DNA from: CAZXVU01 sp964644465 | GTDB lineage: Bacteria; Chlamydiota; Chlamydiia; Chlamydiales; SM23-39 | Assembly (NCBI GenBank): GCA_964644465.1 | Contig: CAZXVU010000031.1 | Coordinates: 1 to 20,586, forward strand | Direction of reading: 5' to 3' | DNA: 20,586 nucleotides | Shown: one piece after another, positions 13,048-20,586 of the stretch | Layout: every line of letters starts with the position of its first letter | Position numbering within the stretch: position 1 is the first letter of the stretch | Notes under the pieces: model-generated | The model's input: only the letters and a program-made list of their open reading frames with translations | Told to the model about the DNA's origin: nothing | Database searches by the model: none | Program-made: the position numbers and the translations under genes

Positions 13048-13638
13048 TTAATGAGCGAGGGCCCAGAAGAAGAGGAAGGCCATTGCTATTTTGGCGCCGA
13101 TCACCATGACGATGCGATGGAAATGGCGGTCGACAAAAACTTTTACTCGTTCGCCCCAAATCACCATAGCGCCTCCTACGAGAGCGAACCGGATGAATCT
13201 CGCAAGCAGCACGCAGCCGATGAAGGGAAGAATACCTAGATGGAAGACGCCGGCGACAAGGCTCAATACTTTGATAGGGAAAGGAAGAAGAGAGCCAAAA
13301 AATACAGCCCAGCTTTCGTATTCTTGGAAATGTTGGGCAACGCGAGCAAATGTGGAAGAGGGGATAAGATGGGGCACGATGTAAGGTCCGATCAGATCCC
13401 AAAGGAAATGGCCCAGAAGATATCCAGCCAAAGCGCTTAAGGTAGATGCTAAGGCTGCGATACCGACATAGAGAAAGCTTCGGTTTCTATTTTGAAGACA
13501 GAAAAACATCAAAACGGCATCGAGAGGGACAAAAAGGACGAGCTCCAATGAAAAAAGGAGAGCGATCCAAAGCGGAGCTTTCGTTGAATTGGCTTTTTGG
13601 AGTGCCCAGTTATAGAGTTTTGCGGTGCTTTGTCCCAT
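13048..13638 (-). CDS. YqaA/SNARE-associated (VTT/DedA-like) membrane protein
   Basis: A 196-residue inner-membrane protein of the SNARE-associated/VTT superfamily, nearest to the YqaA type. The first hydrophobic stretch carries LELVLFVPLDAVLMFF. It is followed by LSALAGYLLGHFLWDLIG, then by FQEYESWAVFFGSLLPFPIKV and LSLVAGVFHLG, the usual conserved reentrant-loop region with its Pro residues, then by a final pair of helices. Related DedA proteins are linked to lipid-carrier recycling and proton-dependent transport, but the YqaA role is not settled. The ATG at 13638 has no good Shine-Dalgarno sequence. The gene is divergent from the peptide transporter gene and its 3' end abuts the csaA remnant. 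Confidence 0.82.
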   Translation of the reverse strand: MGQSTAKLYNWALQKANSTKAPLWIALLFSLELVLFVPLDAVLMFFCLQNRNRSFLYVGIAALASTLSALAGYLLGHFLWDLIGPYIVPHLIPSSTFARVAQHFQEYESWAVFFGSLLPFPIKVLSLVAGVFHLGILPFIGCVLLARFIRFALVGGAMVIWGERVKVFVDRHFHRIVMVIGAKIAMAFLFFWALAH

Positions 13639-13788
13639 GTTTTTTCAAAAAAAAATTAGTTCCTTCCGACACCCCTCATTTTATTCTTTCCCGACTTTTA
13701 AAGATACATTTTGTAAGTCTGTGATATTAAGTAAGGTATGACTGAATAGTCGGTGGTAATAAAAGATTAGAATTGCCTCTGCTTTCTA

Positions 13789-13817
13789 TTGACGATTCTA
13801 GAAATTTTTTGTAGGGT
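13789..13817 (+). promoter_or_regulatory. Promoter of the POT-cyclase unit
   Basis: TTGACG (13789-13794), a 17-bp spacer and TAGGGT (13812-13817) predict a start near 13824. The short leader then holds GGGAG before the ATG at 13837. The rest of the 198-bp divergent gap (13639-13836) shows no other clear signal. Confidence 0.5.
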
Positions 13818-13836
13818 GTGGCAAAGGGAGAATCTT

Positions 13837-15318
13837 ATGGAAAGTGGTTCGAAGGGACAGCCGAAAGGCCTCTACATGCTCTTTTTTACCGAGCTATGGG
13901 AGCGGTTCGGTTTTTACATGGTCCAGACCATCTTGGTTTTATATATCAGCAAGGGCCTTGGATATTCGGACCACAATTCGTATCTTTTGTATGGTGCTTT
14001 CAGCTCAATGCTCTATCTGACCCCCGTGATCGGAGGGTATATCGCAGACCGGTTCATCGGGTTTAGCCGATCAATCATTATCGGAGCGTTGCTGTTTGTT
14101 ATCGGGTACGCTTTAATGGCCTTCCCCAACGAAAATGCACTTTTCTTCGGAATGAGCATCATCATCATTGCCAATGGATTTTTCAAACCGAATGTCTCGA
14201 GTATTGTCGGCGAGCTTTATACCGCAGATGACCCAAGGAGAGATGGGGGTTTTACCCTTTTTTACATGGGCATTAATATCGGCGCTCTCATTCCTCCTCT
14301 TTTTGCTGGAGCCCTTGTCGCTGCATATACTTGGGGATCGGGCTTCTGGTTAGCTGCTGTGGGAATGGGTGTTTCTCTGGTCACATTTTTGATCGGAAAA
14401 AAGCGGGTGGGCCATTTAGGCAGCATTCCAGCCATTTCGCCCCTGCATAAAAGCGGCACGATTAAAGGAGGGTTTTATCTCATTCTTACTATGGGAGTTC
14501 TCGTTGCAATCGGAGTCTTTCATCTGATTCTTCGGTTCCCAAAAGAAGGGAATTTGATCTTGATTTTATCATCCACTTTGATCATTGCTGCGGTCCTCTT
14601 CTTTTTATTCAAAGAACAGCCTGAGCAGAGAAATAAATTTTGGGCTTGCCTGATCTTGATTTTAATCTCCGTCGGTTTTTGGTCTTTGTACAACCAAACA
14701 TTCACTTCACTTATGCTTTTTGCCGACCGGAATATGTCGAAAGAATTCTTAGGCTTTACCATCGATGCCGAATTCACTCAGTTTTTCAATCCCTTCTTCA
14801 TCATCGTTTTGAGTCCGATCTTGAGCTGGGGCTGGGTGCGTCTGGATGAAAAGAGGATGAATCCTTCCACTCCCCTGAAATTTGCTCTGGGAGTGCTTTT
14901 CATGTCGATTGGATTTATTTTCTTAAGTTTTGGAACAAAATTTTATAGCACTGACGGAATTTCCTCTCCCTGGTGGCTTGTGATCAGCTACCTCATTCAA
15001 ACCATTGGTGAGCTGCTTTTATCTCCGATAGGACTTGCGATGGTGACCCGTTTGGCTCCGCAGCATTTAGTGGGAATGATGATGGGAGTCTGGTTTTTAA
15101 CCCAGTCTGCAGCTTTTGCCATCGGCGGCTGGCTGGCCACACTTTCAGATGTTCCTAAAGAAGTAACCGGAGAGGCATCGTCCTTGATTTATGGCCATGC
15201 TTTTTTCATCTACGGGATTATTTCTGTAGTGCTTGCAATAATCAGTTTTGCCCTTGTGCCCTATTTGAAAAGGCTTATTGGGGGAGTTGGCGGGCCCATA
15301 CCTACGCCTAAAAGATGA
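13837..15318 (+). CDS. POT/PTR2-family proton-dependent peptide transporter
   Basis: A 493-residue major-facilitator protein with about 12-14 membrane segments. The family signature ExxER is present at residues 19-23 (FTELWERFGFY), where it takes part in proton coupling. GGYIADRFIG follows in the loop after the second helix, and NIGALIPPLFAG lies in the fifth-helix region. The end is hydrophilic. It should import di- and tripeptides with protons; the exact range is unknown. The ATG at 13837 has GGGAG 6 nt upstream. The stop overlaps the start of the first cyclase as ATGA, so transporter and cyclases are made together, which suggests that peptide uptake and cyclic nucleotide signalling are linked (inference). 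Confidence 0.9.
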   Translation: MESGSKGQPKGLYMLFFTELWERFGFYMVQTILVLYISKGLGYSDHNSYLLYGAFSSMLYLTPVIGGYIADRFIGFSRSIIIGALLFVIGYALMAFPNENALFFGMSIIIIANGFFKPNVSSIVGELYTADDPRRDGGFTLFYMGINIGALIPPLFAGALVAAYTWGSGFWLAAVGMGVSLVTFLIGKKRVGHLGSIPAISPLHKSGTIKGGFYLILTMGVLVAIGVFHLILRFPKEGNLILILSSTLIIAAVLFFLFKEQPEQRNKFWACLILILISVGFWSLYNQTFTSLMLFADRNMSKEFLGFTIDAEFTQFFNPFFIIVLSPILSWGWVRLDEKRMNPSTPLKFALGVLFMSIGFIFLSFGTKFYSTDGISSPWWLVISYLIQTIGELLLSPIGLAMVTRLAPQHLVGMMMGVWFLTQSAAFAIGGWLATLSDVPKEVTGEASSLIYGHAFFIYGIISVVLAIISFALVPYLKRLIGGVGGPIPTPKR

Positions 15319-16781
15319 AATATCGTACTAAGCTCTATCTTGCCTTTATTCTTCTTGTGTTCTCCACAACTCTTGTGGGATTGAGCCTGGTCTATTTTCA
15401 TGCCCGTGATACGCTCCTTGAAAGTTTGCATAGCAAGGTTTTAACTGTCGCCGCGACTTCTGCAAAAGTCATCGATGGCAATCTGCTCCAAACAATACAG
15501 ACCCGCGAGGACATGAATACTCCTGCTTTCAAGGAGATTGTTCAGAAAATGCGCGCTCTCCGCGATGCGAACCGCCGTAAAGATCTGTATGTGATTTATC
15601 TTTATTCGATCCGCCCAAGCCCAACTCATCCGAAACAGATCGAAGTTGTTGCCGATGCAACCGAAGACATTCAAGTTTTTGCCTATCCGGGAGAGCTCTA
15701 TCCGGAAGGCAATAAGATTGGAATTTTGCAACATATCCATGAGGTGTGGTCTCCTAAACAATTGGTGACTGACCGGTGGGGTACCTTCTTGGCAGGCTAT
15801 GCTCCTGTTCTCAATAGCGAAGGGCATTATGTAGCTACTATCGGGGTCAATCTTTCAGCGAAATATGTTGTAGAAGAATTAAGCCAATTCAGACTTTTGG
15901 CAGGAGTCACGCTGATCCTGACCTTGATTGGGGGCCTAATTGCTGCGACGATTCTCTCTCATTTTGTAACCCATTCCTTAGATGAAATCAGCGAAGGAGT
16001 TCAACAAATTGGACTTGGAAATCTGAAGACCCGCATCCATCTAGAAACCAACGATGAATTTGGGAATCTTGCGTTATCCATCAATGAGATGGCTAAAAAT
16101 TTAGAGGAAAGCGAGAGGCTGAAGCTCAATTTTGTCCGCTACGTGTCTAAACATGTTATGGATAAAATTCTTTCCAGCAACATGGACTCTTTGTTGAAGG
16201 GAAAGAGGACGAAAGTGACCATTCTTGTTTCGGATATTAGGAAATTTACCCTTCTTGCAGAACATCTGCCTCCAGAAGATGTCGTCTCTATTTTAAATGA
16301 ATATTTAAAGACGATGCTGAATGTCATCTTTGAGAACAACGGGACGATCGATAAATTCATGGGAGATGCCCTCAGAGTGGAATTCGGAGCTCCGATCGAA
16401 GATCCAAATCAGGAAAAAATTGCTGTAAAAACTGCGATTGAAATGCAGCTTGCCCTCAAAACCTTGAATCGAAAATGGGAGGAAAAAAAGGGACCCCATC
16501 TTGAAATAGGTATCGGAATCCATACAGGTGAGGCCGTTATCGGGAATGTCGGATCGGATAAAAGAACGGAGTACACGGCCATCGGAGATGCGGTCATTAT
16601 TGCTACTACTTTGGAAAGTGCGACAAAAAAATTCAAAGTTCCCATTCTCATCAGTGAAACGACGATGGAACATCTGGAAGGGGAGTACAATGCAAAAAAT
16701 CTGGGACCATTGGTTCTTCCGAACAGAGAAAAACCTCTGAATGTTTACTCCATCGATGTTCCATCCCAAGGGGCTAAATGA
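15315..16781 (+). CDS. Membrane class III nucleotide cyclase, lacking Asn/Arg pair
   Basis: A 488-residue sensor cyclase. A first membrane helix lies at about 8-27, an extracytoplasmic Cache-like sensor at about 28-190 (with DRWGTFLAGYAPVLNSEG near its end), a second helix at about 193-217, a HAMP linker to about 270, and the class III cyclase domain from about 300. Metal-binding D307 (VSDIRKF) and D351 are present, and so is base-selecting K347 (DKFMGD), which points to ATP. T421 fills the second base-selecting position. The transition-state Asn and Arg are replaced by I428 and T432 in TAIGDAVIIATTLE. A homodimer should therefore be inactive or poor. The gene is coupled by ATGA to the transporter before it and to its paralogue after it. 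Confidence 0.88.
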   Translation: MKYRTKLYLAFILLVFSTTLVGLSLVYFHARDTLLESLHSKVLTVAATSAKVIDGNLLQTIQTREDMNTPAFKEIVQKMRALRDANRRKDLYVIYLYSIRPSPTHPKQIEVVADATEDIQVFAYPGELYPEGNKIGILQHIHEVWSPKQLVTDRWGTFLAGYAPVLNSEGHYVATIGVNLSAKYVVEELSQFRLLAGVTLILTLIGGLIAATILSHFVTHSLDEISEGVQQIGLGNLKTRIHLETNDEFGNLALSINEMAKNLEESERLKLNFVRYVSKHVMDKILSSNMDSLLKGKRTKVTILVSDIRKFTLLAEHLPPEDVVSILNEYLKTMLNVIFENNGTIDKFMGDALRVEFGAPIEDPNQEKIAVKTAIEMQLALKTLNRKWEEKKGPHLEIGIGIHTGEAVIGNVGSDKRTEYTAIGDAVIIATTLESATKKFKVPILISETTMEHLEGEYNAKNLGPLVLPNREKPLNVYSIDVPSQGAK

Positions 16782-18229
16782 AGTATCGGACCAAATTATA
16801 TTTGGCATTTACCGCGATGATTTTCTGTACGACCTTCATAGGGTTAAGTTTTGTTTTTTGGGAAGCGAGAGAGAACATTTTTTCAGAGCTTCGCAGCAAA
16901 GTCATGACAGTCGCTGCAACGGCAGCCCAAGGAATCAACGGAAATCTTCTCGAGGAAGTCCAAGAGTCTCGTGATAGCAATTCTCCTGCCTTTAACGAGA
17001 TTGCAAATTTCATGAAAGCGGTCCGCGATACGAACCGGCGCAAAGACATCTATGTGTTTTGGATTTATACTTTAAGGCCTACCTTCACTCACCCAAACCA
17101 GCTTGAGATTGGGATTGAGGCAACAGATAAAGATACGAATGTTTTTGCGTATACAAGAGAACCTTATCCCGAAGGAATAAAGTCTCATCTTCTCAATCAT
17201 ATGGAAGAAGTTTGGGCAACTCCTTCGATGATCACCGATCGTTGGGGAACTTTCTTAACTGGCCTGGCGCCCATCTACAACGCTCAAGGTAAATATGTAT
17301 CCACTTTGGGAGTGGATCTTTCCGCTATGTTTGTTTCTGAAGAATTGAACCATTTTAGGAACCTCGCACTGATCACCCTCATCCTCACTTTATTTGGAGG
17401 TTTTGTCGCTGCGACATTTATCTCCCATTTTGTCACCCGTTCTTTGGATACTGTAGCTCGCTGTGTAGATCAGATCGGACATGGGGATCTTAAAACGCGT
17501 GTCGAGCTGGACTCACAAGATGAATTCGGCATCCTTGCCCGTTCCATCAATCAAATGGCTGAAAAGCTTGAATTGCATGAGCGTCTGAAGGTCAATTTTA
17601 TCCGTTATGTATCAAAACATGTAATGGATCAGATTCTAGCCAGCGAAACTCCCCCTTCATTAAAAGGGGAGCGGCGCAAAGTGACTGTTCTTTTCTCGGA
17701 TATCCGGGAATTTACCCAACTTGCAGGACAGCTGCCCGCAGAAAAAGTGATCTCGATCTTCAATGAATTCATCAGCTCCATGCTCGATGTCATCTTTAAG
17801 AACAATGGAACTTTGGATAAATTCATCGAAGATGGGCTTATGGTAGAATTTGGAGTGCCCATTGAGGATCCAAAACAAGAAATCACCGCAGTAAAAACAG
17901 CGATTGAAATGCAGGTAGCTCTTGAAAAACTGAAGAAAAAGTGGATTGATGAAGGACTCCAAGAACTTCATATGGGAATTGGAATCAACACTGGGCCCGC
18001 GGTCGTTGGGAATATTGGTTCTGAAAAGAGGATGGAATATACAGCTATCGGAGATACTGTCAATGTAGCTTCAAGGCTTGAAAAAGCCACTAAAGAATTG
18101 AAGGTTCCGATTCTCATTACGGAATCCACGAAGCAAGGTCTCGGAGACGCATTTAAGATAAAAAATTTGGGTCCAAAACCTTTGCATGGACACGATCAGC
18201 CTATCACCGTCTACTCTGTCGAAAATTAA
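16778..18229 (+). CDS. Membrane class III adenylate cyclase, complete active site
   Basis: A 483-residue paralogue of the preceding protein, with the same order: membrane helix, Cache-like sensor (DRWGTFLTGLAPIYNAQG), second helix, HAMP and cyclase domain. All six key positions are filled: D308 (FSDIREF), K348, D352, T422, N429 and R433 (GDTVNVASRLE). The Lys and Thr favour ATP over GTP. One oddity is E351 in DKFIEDG, where most members have Gly before the second metal Asp. It should be able to form an active homodimer and could also supply the Asn and Arg to the upstream cyclase. The start overlaps the previous stop as ATGA, with AAGGGG just upstream. The downstream barrel gene has its own promoter. 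Confidence 0.9.
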   Translation: MKYRTKLYLAFTAMIFCTTFIGLSFVFWEARENIFSELRSKVMTVAATAAQGINGNLLEEVQESRDSNSPAFNEIANFMKAVRDTNRRKDIYVFWIYTLRPTFTHPNQLEIGIEATDKDTNVFAYTREPYPEGIKSHLLNHMEEVWATPSMITDRWGTFLTGLAPIYNAQGKYVSTLGVDLSAMFVSEELNHFRNLALITLILTLFGGFVAATFISHFVTRSLDTVARCVDQIGHGDLKTRVELDSQDEFGILARSINQMAEKLELHERLKVNFIRYVSKHVMDQILASETPPSLKGERRKVTVLFSDIREFTQLAGQLPAEKVISIFNEFISSMLDVIFKNNGTLDKFIEDGLMVEFGVPIEDPKQEITAVKTAIEMQVALEKLKKKWIDEGLQELHMGIGINTGPAVVGNIGSEKRMEYTAIGDTVNVASRLEKATKELKVPILITESTKQGLGDAFKIKNLGPKPLHGHDQPITVYSVEN

Positions 18230-18231
18230 CT

Positions 18232-18260
18232 TTGTCAAAAATTCCAGTTGTCAATACTTT
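18232..18260 (+). promoter_or_regulatory. Promoter of the first Lpg1974-like gene
   Basis: TTGTCA (18232-18237), a 17-bp spacer and TACTTT (18255-18260) give a start near 18267, only about 4 nt before the ATG. A second TTGTCAA lies at 18248, a 16-bp-spaced direct copy that might bind a regulator. There is no Shine-Dalgarno sequence. Confidence 0.5.
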
Positions 18261-18270
18261 TGATGACACA

Positions 18271-19359
18271 ATGCAACGATTGAGATTTATTCTTTTTTTT
18301 GCCTCCGCCATAGCCTGTGCTGATACGCATAGGCCAGAAGGAAGGCTGCCCGATTGTTTTCCGAGAGTCTTCAATGCTCCCGCCAGCGTAGAGGTGGAGT
18401 GTGGCTGGGATCTATTTGCCCGGAGCAGCGCCATTTACTGGAGGGTCAGTCAAGATTACATGGACTCTGGACGCTCTGCGCAGTTTGGAGCAGGGGGCGC
18501 TACGCCCGGGCCTAAGGCAAATAGCATCTATCCAGACTTTGATTATCAGCCTGGGTTCAAAGTGGGAATGGGCACTGAATCGCTCTTCGATCATTGGTCG
18601 CTCCTTCTCGAATATACTTGGCTCCATCAAAAGACAAGCCATTCTACAGGGCCGGTTCCCTCTTCAGTAACAACAGGGCAGAAAATTTGGGTCCCCAATG
18701 ATTGGTTCAATACTCTTTCGACTTCTCAGCCAGTAGCCCAAGCGGCCCAGATCAAAAATCATTGGAAAATGCACCTGGATCAGCTCGATCTCACGTTCAC
18801 TCTGCCTTTTTATGAAAGCCCTTCTGGAGTCATTTATCACTACGGCGGCTTTAGAAGCATTTGGATCAAGCAGACTTACACCATTGAAGCCATTTTGGCG
18901 CAACATCTTGGCTCTCCTCCAGCCACCTCAGTCAACTCTTCTCAATGTTGGTCGATTGGACCGATGGTTGGAATTGCGGCGCATAGCCTTTTAAAATGGG
19001 GTTTTCGCGTCGAAGGAGTGACAAAATTCGCTCTATTATATACCCGCTTCACAGAACTTTCCCATCATGAGAATGATCAGGGATTTGGCGGAGCCGCGCC
19101 GATTGCTGGATCGATGGCTCCTTATGGATGCCTCCGCCCTGTTTCTGAATTTGGCTTAGGCGTTGGATGGGGTTCTTATTTTAGCCAAGCCCGCTATCAT
19201 GTGGATCTCTCAGCTCGCTATGATTTCAATATTTTATGGAGCCAAAATATGCTGCGTCAGACAGTCGGCTCCCTTGGAGATACTTTTGTCGGCTACGCAA
19301 ATGCCGCCGGCCATTTGTACCTGCATGGACTCACAGTAGATGCATGTTTGAATTTTTAA
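18271..19359 (+). CDS. Lpg1974/MOMP-like outer-membrane protein, first copy
   Basis: A 362-residue predicted outer-membrane beta-barrel. Residues 1-17 form a signal peptide (MQRLRFILFFASAIACA). The mature protein has the hallmarks of the Lpg1974/MOMP-like porin family of chlamydiae and Legionella: CGWDLFARSSAIYWR, YQPGFKVGMG, EYTWLHQKT, then CWSIGPMVGIA and, near the end, GVGWGSYFSQARYHVDLS and SQNMLR. Cys residues (PDCF, CGWD, CWSIGP) are shared with the next gene, so disulfide cross-linking is possible. The barrel likely acts as a porin or adhesin at the cell surface. The ATG at 18271 starts the signal peptide. The gene lies 41 bp after the cyclase stop, with its own promoter in the gap. 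Confidence 0.85.
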   Translation: MQRLRFILFFASAIACADTHRPEGRLPDCFPRVFNAPASVEVECGWDLFARSSAIYWRVSQDYMDSGRSAQFGAGGATPGPKANSIYPDFDYQPGFKVGMGTESLFDHWSLLLEYTWLHQKTSHSTGPVPSSVTTGQKIWVPNDWFNTLSTSQPVAQAAQIKNHWKMHLDQLDLTFTLPFYESPSGVIYHYGGFRSIWIKQTYTIEAILAQHLGSPPATSVNSSQCWSIGPMVGIAAHSLLKWGFRVEGVTKFALLYTRFTELSHHENDQGFGGAAPIAGSMAPYGCLRPVSEFGLGVGWGSYFSQARYHVDLSARYDFNILWSQNMLRQTVGSLGDTFVGYANAAGHLYLHGLTVDACLNF

Positions 19360-19423
19360 CTCGGCTTTGAATAAGAATTTTGTGACAATTTTTGAGCGCG
19401 TCCTCTGCGGGTTTGAATTTCGA

Positions 19424-19462
19424 CAGATCTGCAGCATTGTAGGACTACAAGAAAAAGATCTG
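19424..19462. promoter_or_regulatory. Two-part hairpin before the second porin gene
   Basis: CAGATCT (19424-19430) pairs with AGATCTG (19456-19462), and inside it TTGTA (19437-19441) pairs with TACAA (19446-19450) around a GGAC loop. It sits in the 172-bp gap between the two porin genes, about 70 bp before the second ATG. It may be an operator or a leader-RNA element. No strong promoter or terminator was found in this gap. Confidence 0.4.
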
Positions 19463-19531
19463 AGAAAACAAAGCCGCCAGGGCCCGCCGAAAAGAGGCCA
19501 AAAGAATTTTACAAAGTCGAGTAAAGGAAAT

Positions 19532-20586
19532 ATGACACTGAAAACACTGATTGCACCGCTCTTATTGAGCCAAGCGCTCTTTTCATCAGAATTTCAAGCT
19601 CCGGCTTGGCCCGATGGAGATCTGCCAGATTGTTTTCTGGGCGGATATAATGCTCCTGCAGGGACCGATTTGCTTTGCGGCTGGGATGTGTTTGCTCTTG
19701 GATCTTTCTTATATTGGCATGTGAGCCAAGATTACATGGATGCAGGCCGCTCTGCTGCATTTGGAGTGGCAGGGAGTTCTCCAGCGCAAGACGCCCGAAC
19801 AGAATACCCTGATTTCGACTACCAGCCTGGATTCAAAATCGGGTTGGGAATGAATTCCAGTTTTGATGGCTGGTATAGTTTTGTTGAGTACACATGGCTG
19901 CATCAAGAAACGAACCATTCCAGCGGACCGGTTCCCTCTACGATCCACGCAGGAGACAAAGTTTGGATCCCCAATGATTGGTTCAATACTCTTTCTTCCA
20001 CAGCACAAGCGCAAGCAGCGAGTCTGCATACCCATTGGAAAATGCATTTGGATATGCTCGATCTCGGCCTCTCCCGTCCTTTTTATGAAGGACAATTATT
20101 TACAGTCCGTCCCAATGCGGGCCTCCGGGCTCTCTGGATCCGACAACGGTATAAGATAGAGGCCTTCGACGCCTTCCATTTAACGGCTCCTCCGGCTTTT
20201 TCTCTCAACCTCTCCAATTGTTGGTCTATAGGACCCAATCTTGGCGCCCAGGCCCACTGGCTTTTGGGAAAAGGGTTTAGTATGAAAGGAAGCATGGGAT
20301 TCAGCCTTCTTTTTACACGGTATACCCATCTTTCCCATAAAGAGAGCGATTCTAGTTTTTTAGGAGCAGCTCCTGCGCCGATCCCAGGTTCTTTAGCCAA
20401 ATATAGCTGTCTCCGTTCCATCACTGAATTAGGAGTGGGAGCAGCCTGGGGTACTTATTTTGGCGATCAGCGGTATCACTTAAGTTTTTCTGCCGAGTAT
20501 GATTTTGCCCTTTTCTGGGCGCAAAACATGATGCGGGAAACCGTCTCTTCCCTTCAGCATAACCTTTTTGGCTATCCTGATCCTGC
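19532..20586 (+). CDS. Lpg1974/MOMP-like outer-membrane protein, second copy, partial
   Basis: A paralogue of the preceding gene, open to the right edge of the window after about 351 codons; roughly the last 15-20 residues are missing. The signal peptide is MTLKTLIAPLLLSQALFS. The same landmarks recur: LPDCF, CGWDVFALGSFLYW, SQDYMDAGRSA, YQPGFKIGLG, EYTWLHQET, CWSIGPNLGA and QNMMRE. The ATG at 19532 has AAAGGA 3-4 nt upstream, unlike the first copy, which has no ribosome binding site. The two genes share an identical 28-bp tract. The copies differ mainly in the segments between the conserved strands, which are expected to be surface loops. Confidence 0.85.
   Translation, partial: MTLKTLIAPLLLSQALFSSEFQAPAWPDGDLPDCFLGGYNAPAGTDLLCGWDVFALGSFLYWHVSQDYMDAGRSAAFGVAGSSPAQDARTEYPDFDYQPGFKIGLGMNSSFDGWYSFVEYTWLHQETNHSSGPVPSTIHAGDKVWIPNDWFNTLSSTAQAQAASLHTHWKMHLDMLDLGLSRPFYEGQLFTVRPNAGLRALWIRQRYKIEAFDAFHLTAPPAFSLNLSNCWSIGPNLGAQAHWLLGKGFSMKGSMGFSLLFTRYTHLSHKESDSSFLGAAPAPIPGSLAKYSCLRSITELGVGAAWGTYFGDQRYHLSFSAEYDFALFWAQNMMRETVSSLQHNLFGYPDP

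Noticed and set aside
13034..13402. A long minus-strand open frame upstream of the csaA remnant
   Set aside because: It is out of frame with, and covered by, the YqaA-type gene. Its residues are rich in R, S and P, typical of a shadow frame, and do not resemble the N-terminus of CsaA.
13789..13836. Upstream TTG start for the peptide transporter (and similar TTG starts at 2150, 10741, 18232)
   Set aside because: In each case the TTG is part of a -35 hexamer, and a better ATG lies downstream: after a ribosome binding site at 13837, or just after a -10 box in the other three cases.
16305..16808. A 167-codon minus-strand open frame opposite the first cyclase
   Set aside because: It is antisense to the catalytic domain; a matching shadow occurs opposite the second cyclase, as expected from shared codon use.

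Overview
The window reads as chromosomal DNA of a Gram-negative bacterium, most likely an environmental chlamydia (order Parachlamydiales). This is inferred from the gene set, not from a marker gene: tandem Lpg1974/MOMP-like barrel proteins, a barrel-only inverse autotransporter, a LuxR-type regulator and many small exported proteins. No rRNA, tRNA, CRISPR array, IS element or prophage was recognised.

Layout. Positions 15-2092 (minus strand) hold a likely three-gene unit: a signal-peptide-bearing GT25 glycosyltransferase, an exported methyltransferase-like protein with degenerate motifs, and a small protein made of two internal repeats. Positions 2186-5186 (plus) hold an EamA transporter coupled to an HXXEE membrane protein, an acireductone dioxygenase with an unexpected signal peptide, and a LuxR-type regulator. 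Positions 5187-5510 are non-coding apart from one possible 23-codon ORF, and contain a striking inverted arrangement of 17-bp repeats. Positions 5511-10199 hold a GNAT protein, a minus-strand nagB-nagA pair whose products both carry signal peptides, and a divergent GNAT-GrpB-GNAT fusion. Positions 10245-12896 hold a NlpC/P60-like protein, the inverse-autotransporter barrel, a hairpin between convergent genes, a small exported PQQ-repeat-like protein, a GNAT and a small membrane protein. Positions 12893-13638 (minus) hold a YqaA-type membrane protein followed by a decapitated csaA remnant. Positions 13837-18229 (plus) hold a POT peptide transporter and two paralogous membrane class III nucleotide cyclases, joined by ATGA overlaps. 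Positions 18271-20586 hold two paralogous Lpg1974/MOMP-like proteins, the second cut by the window edge.

Three themes stand out. First, enzymes of normally cytosolic families (NagA, NagB, MtnD) begin with Sec-type signal peptides, alongside an exported glycosyltransferase and methyltransferase-like protein; this suggests sugar and sulphur chemistry carried out outside the cytoplasm. Second, the two cyclases look complementary: the first keeps the metal Asp and Lys but lacks the transition-state Asn and Arg, while the second has all of them. They may form a C1/C2-like heterodimer. Third, about seven genes have no Shine-Dalgarno sequence and instead have a -10 box 6-10 nt before the ATG, which suggests leaderless transcripts.

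All functional calls rest on motif recognition by eye; no database search was run.
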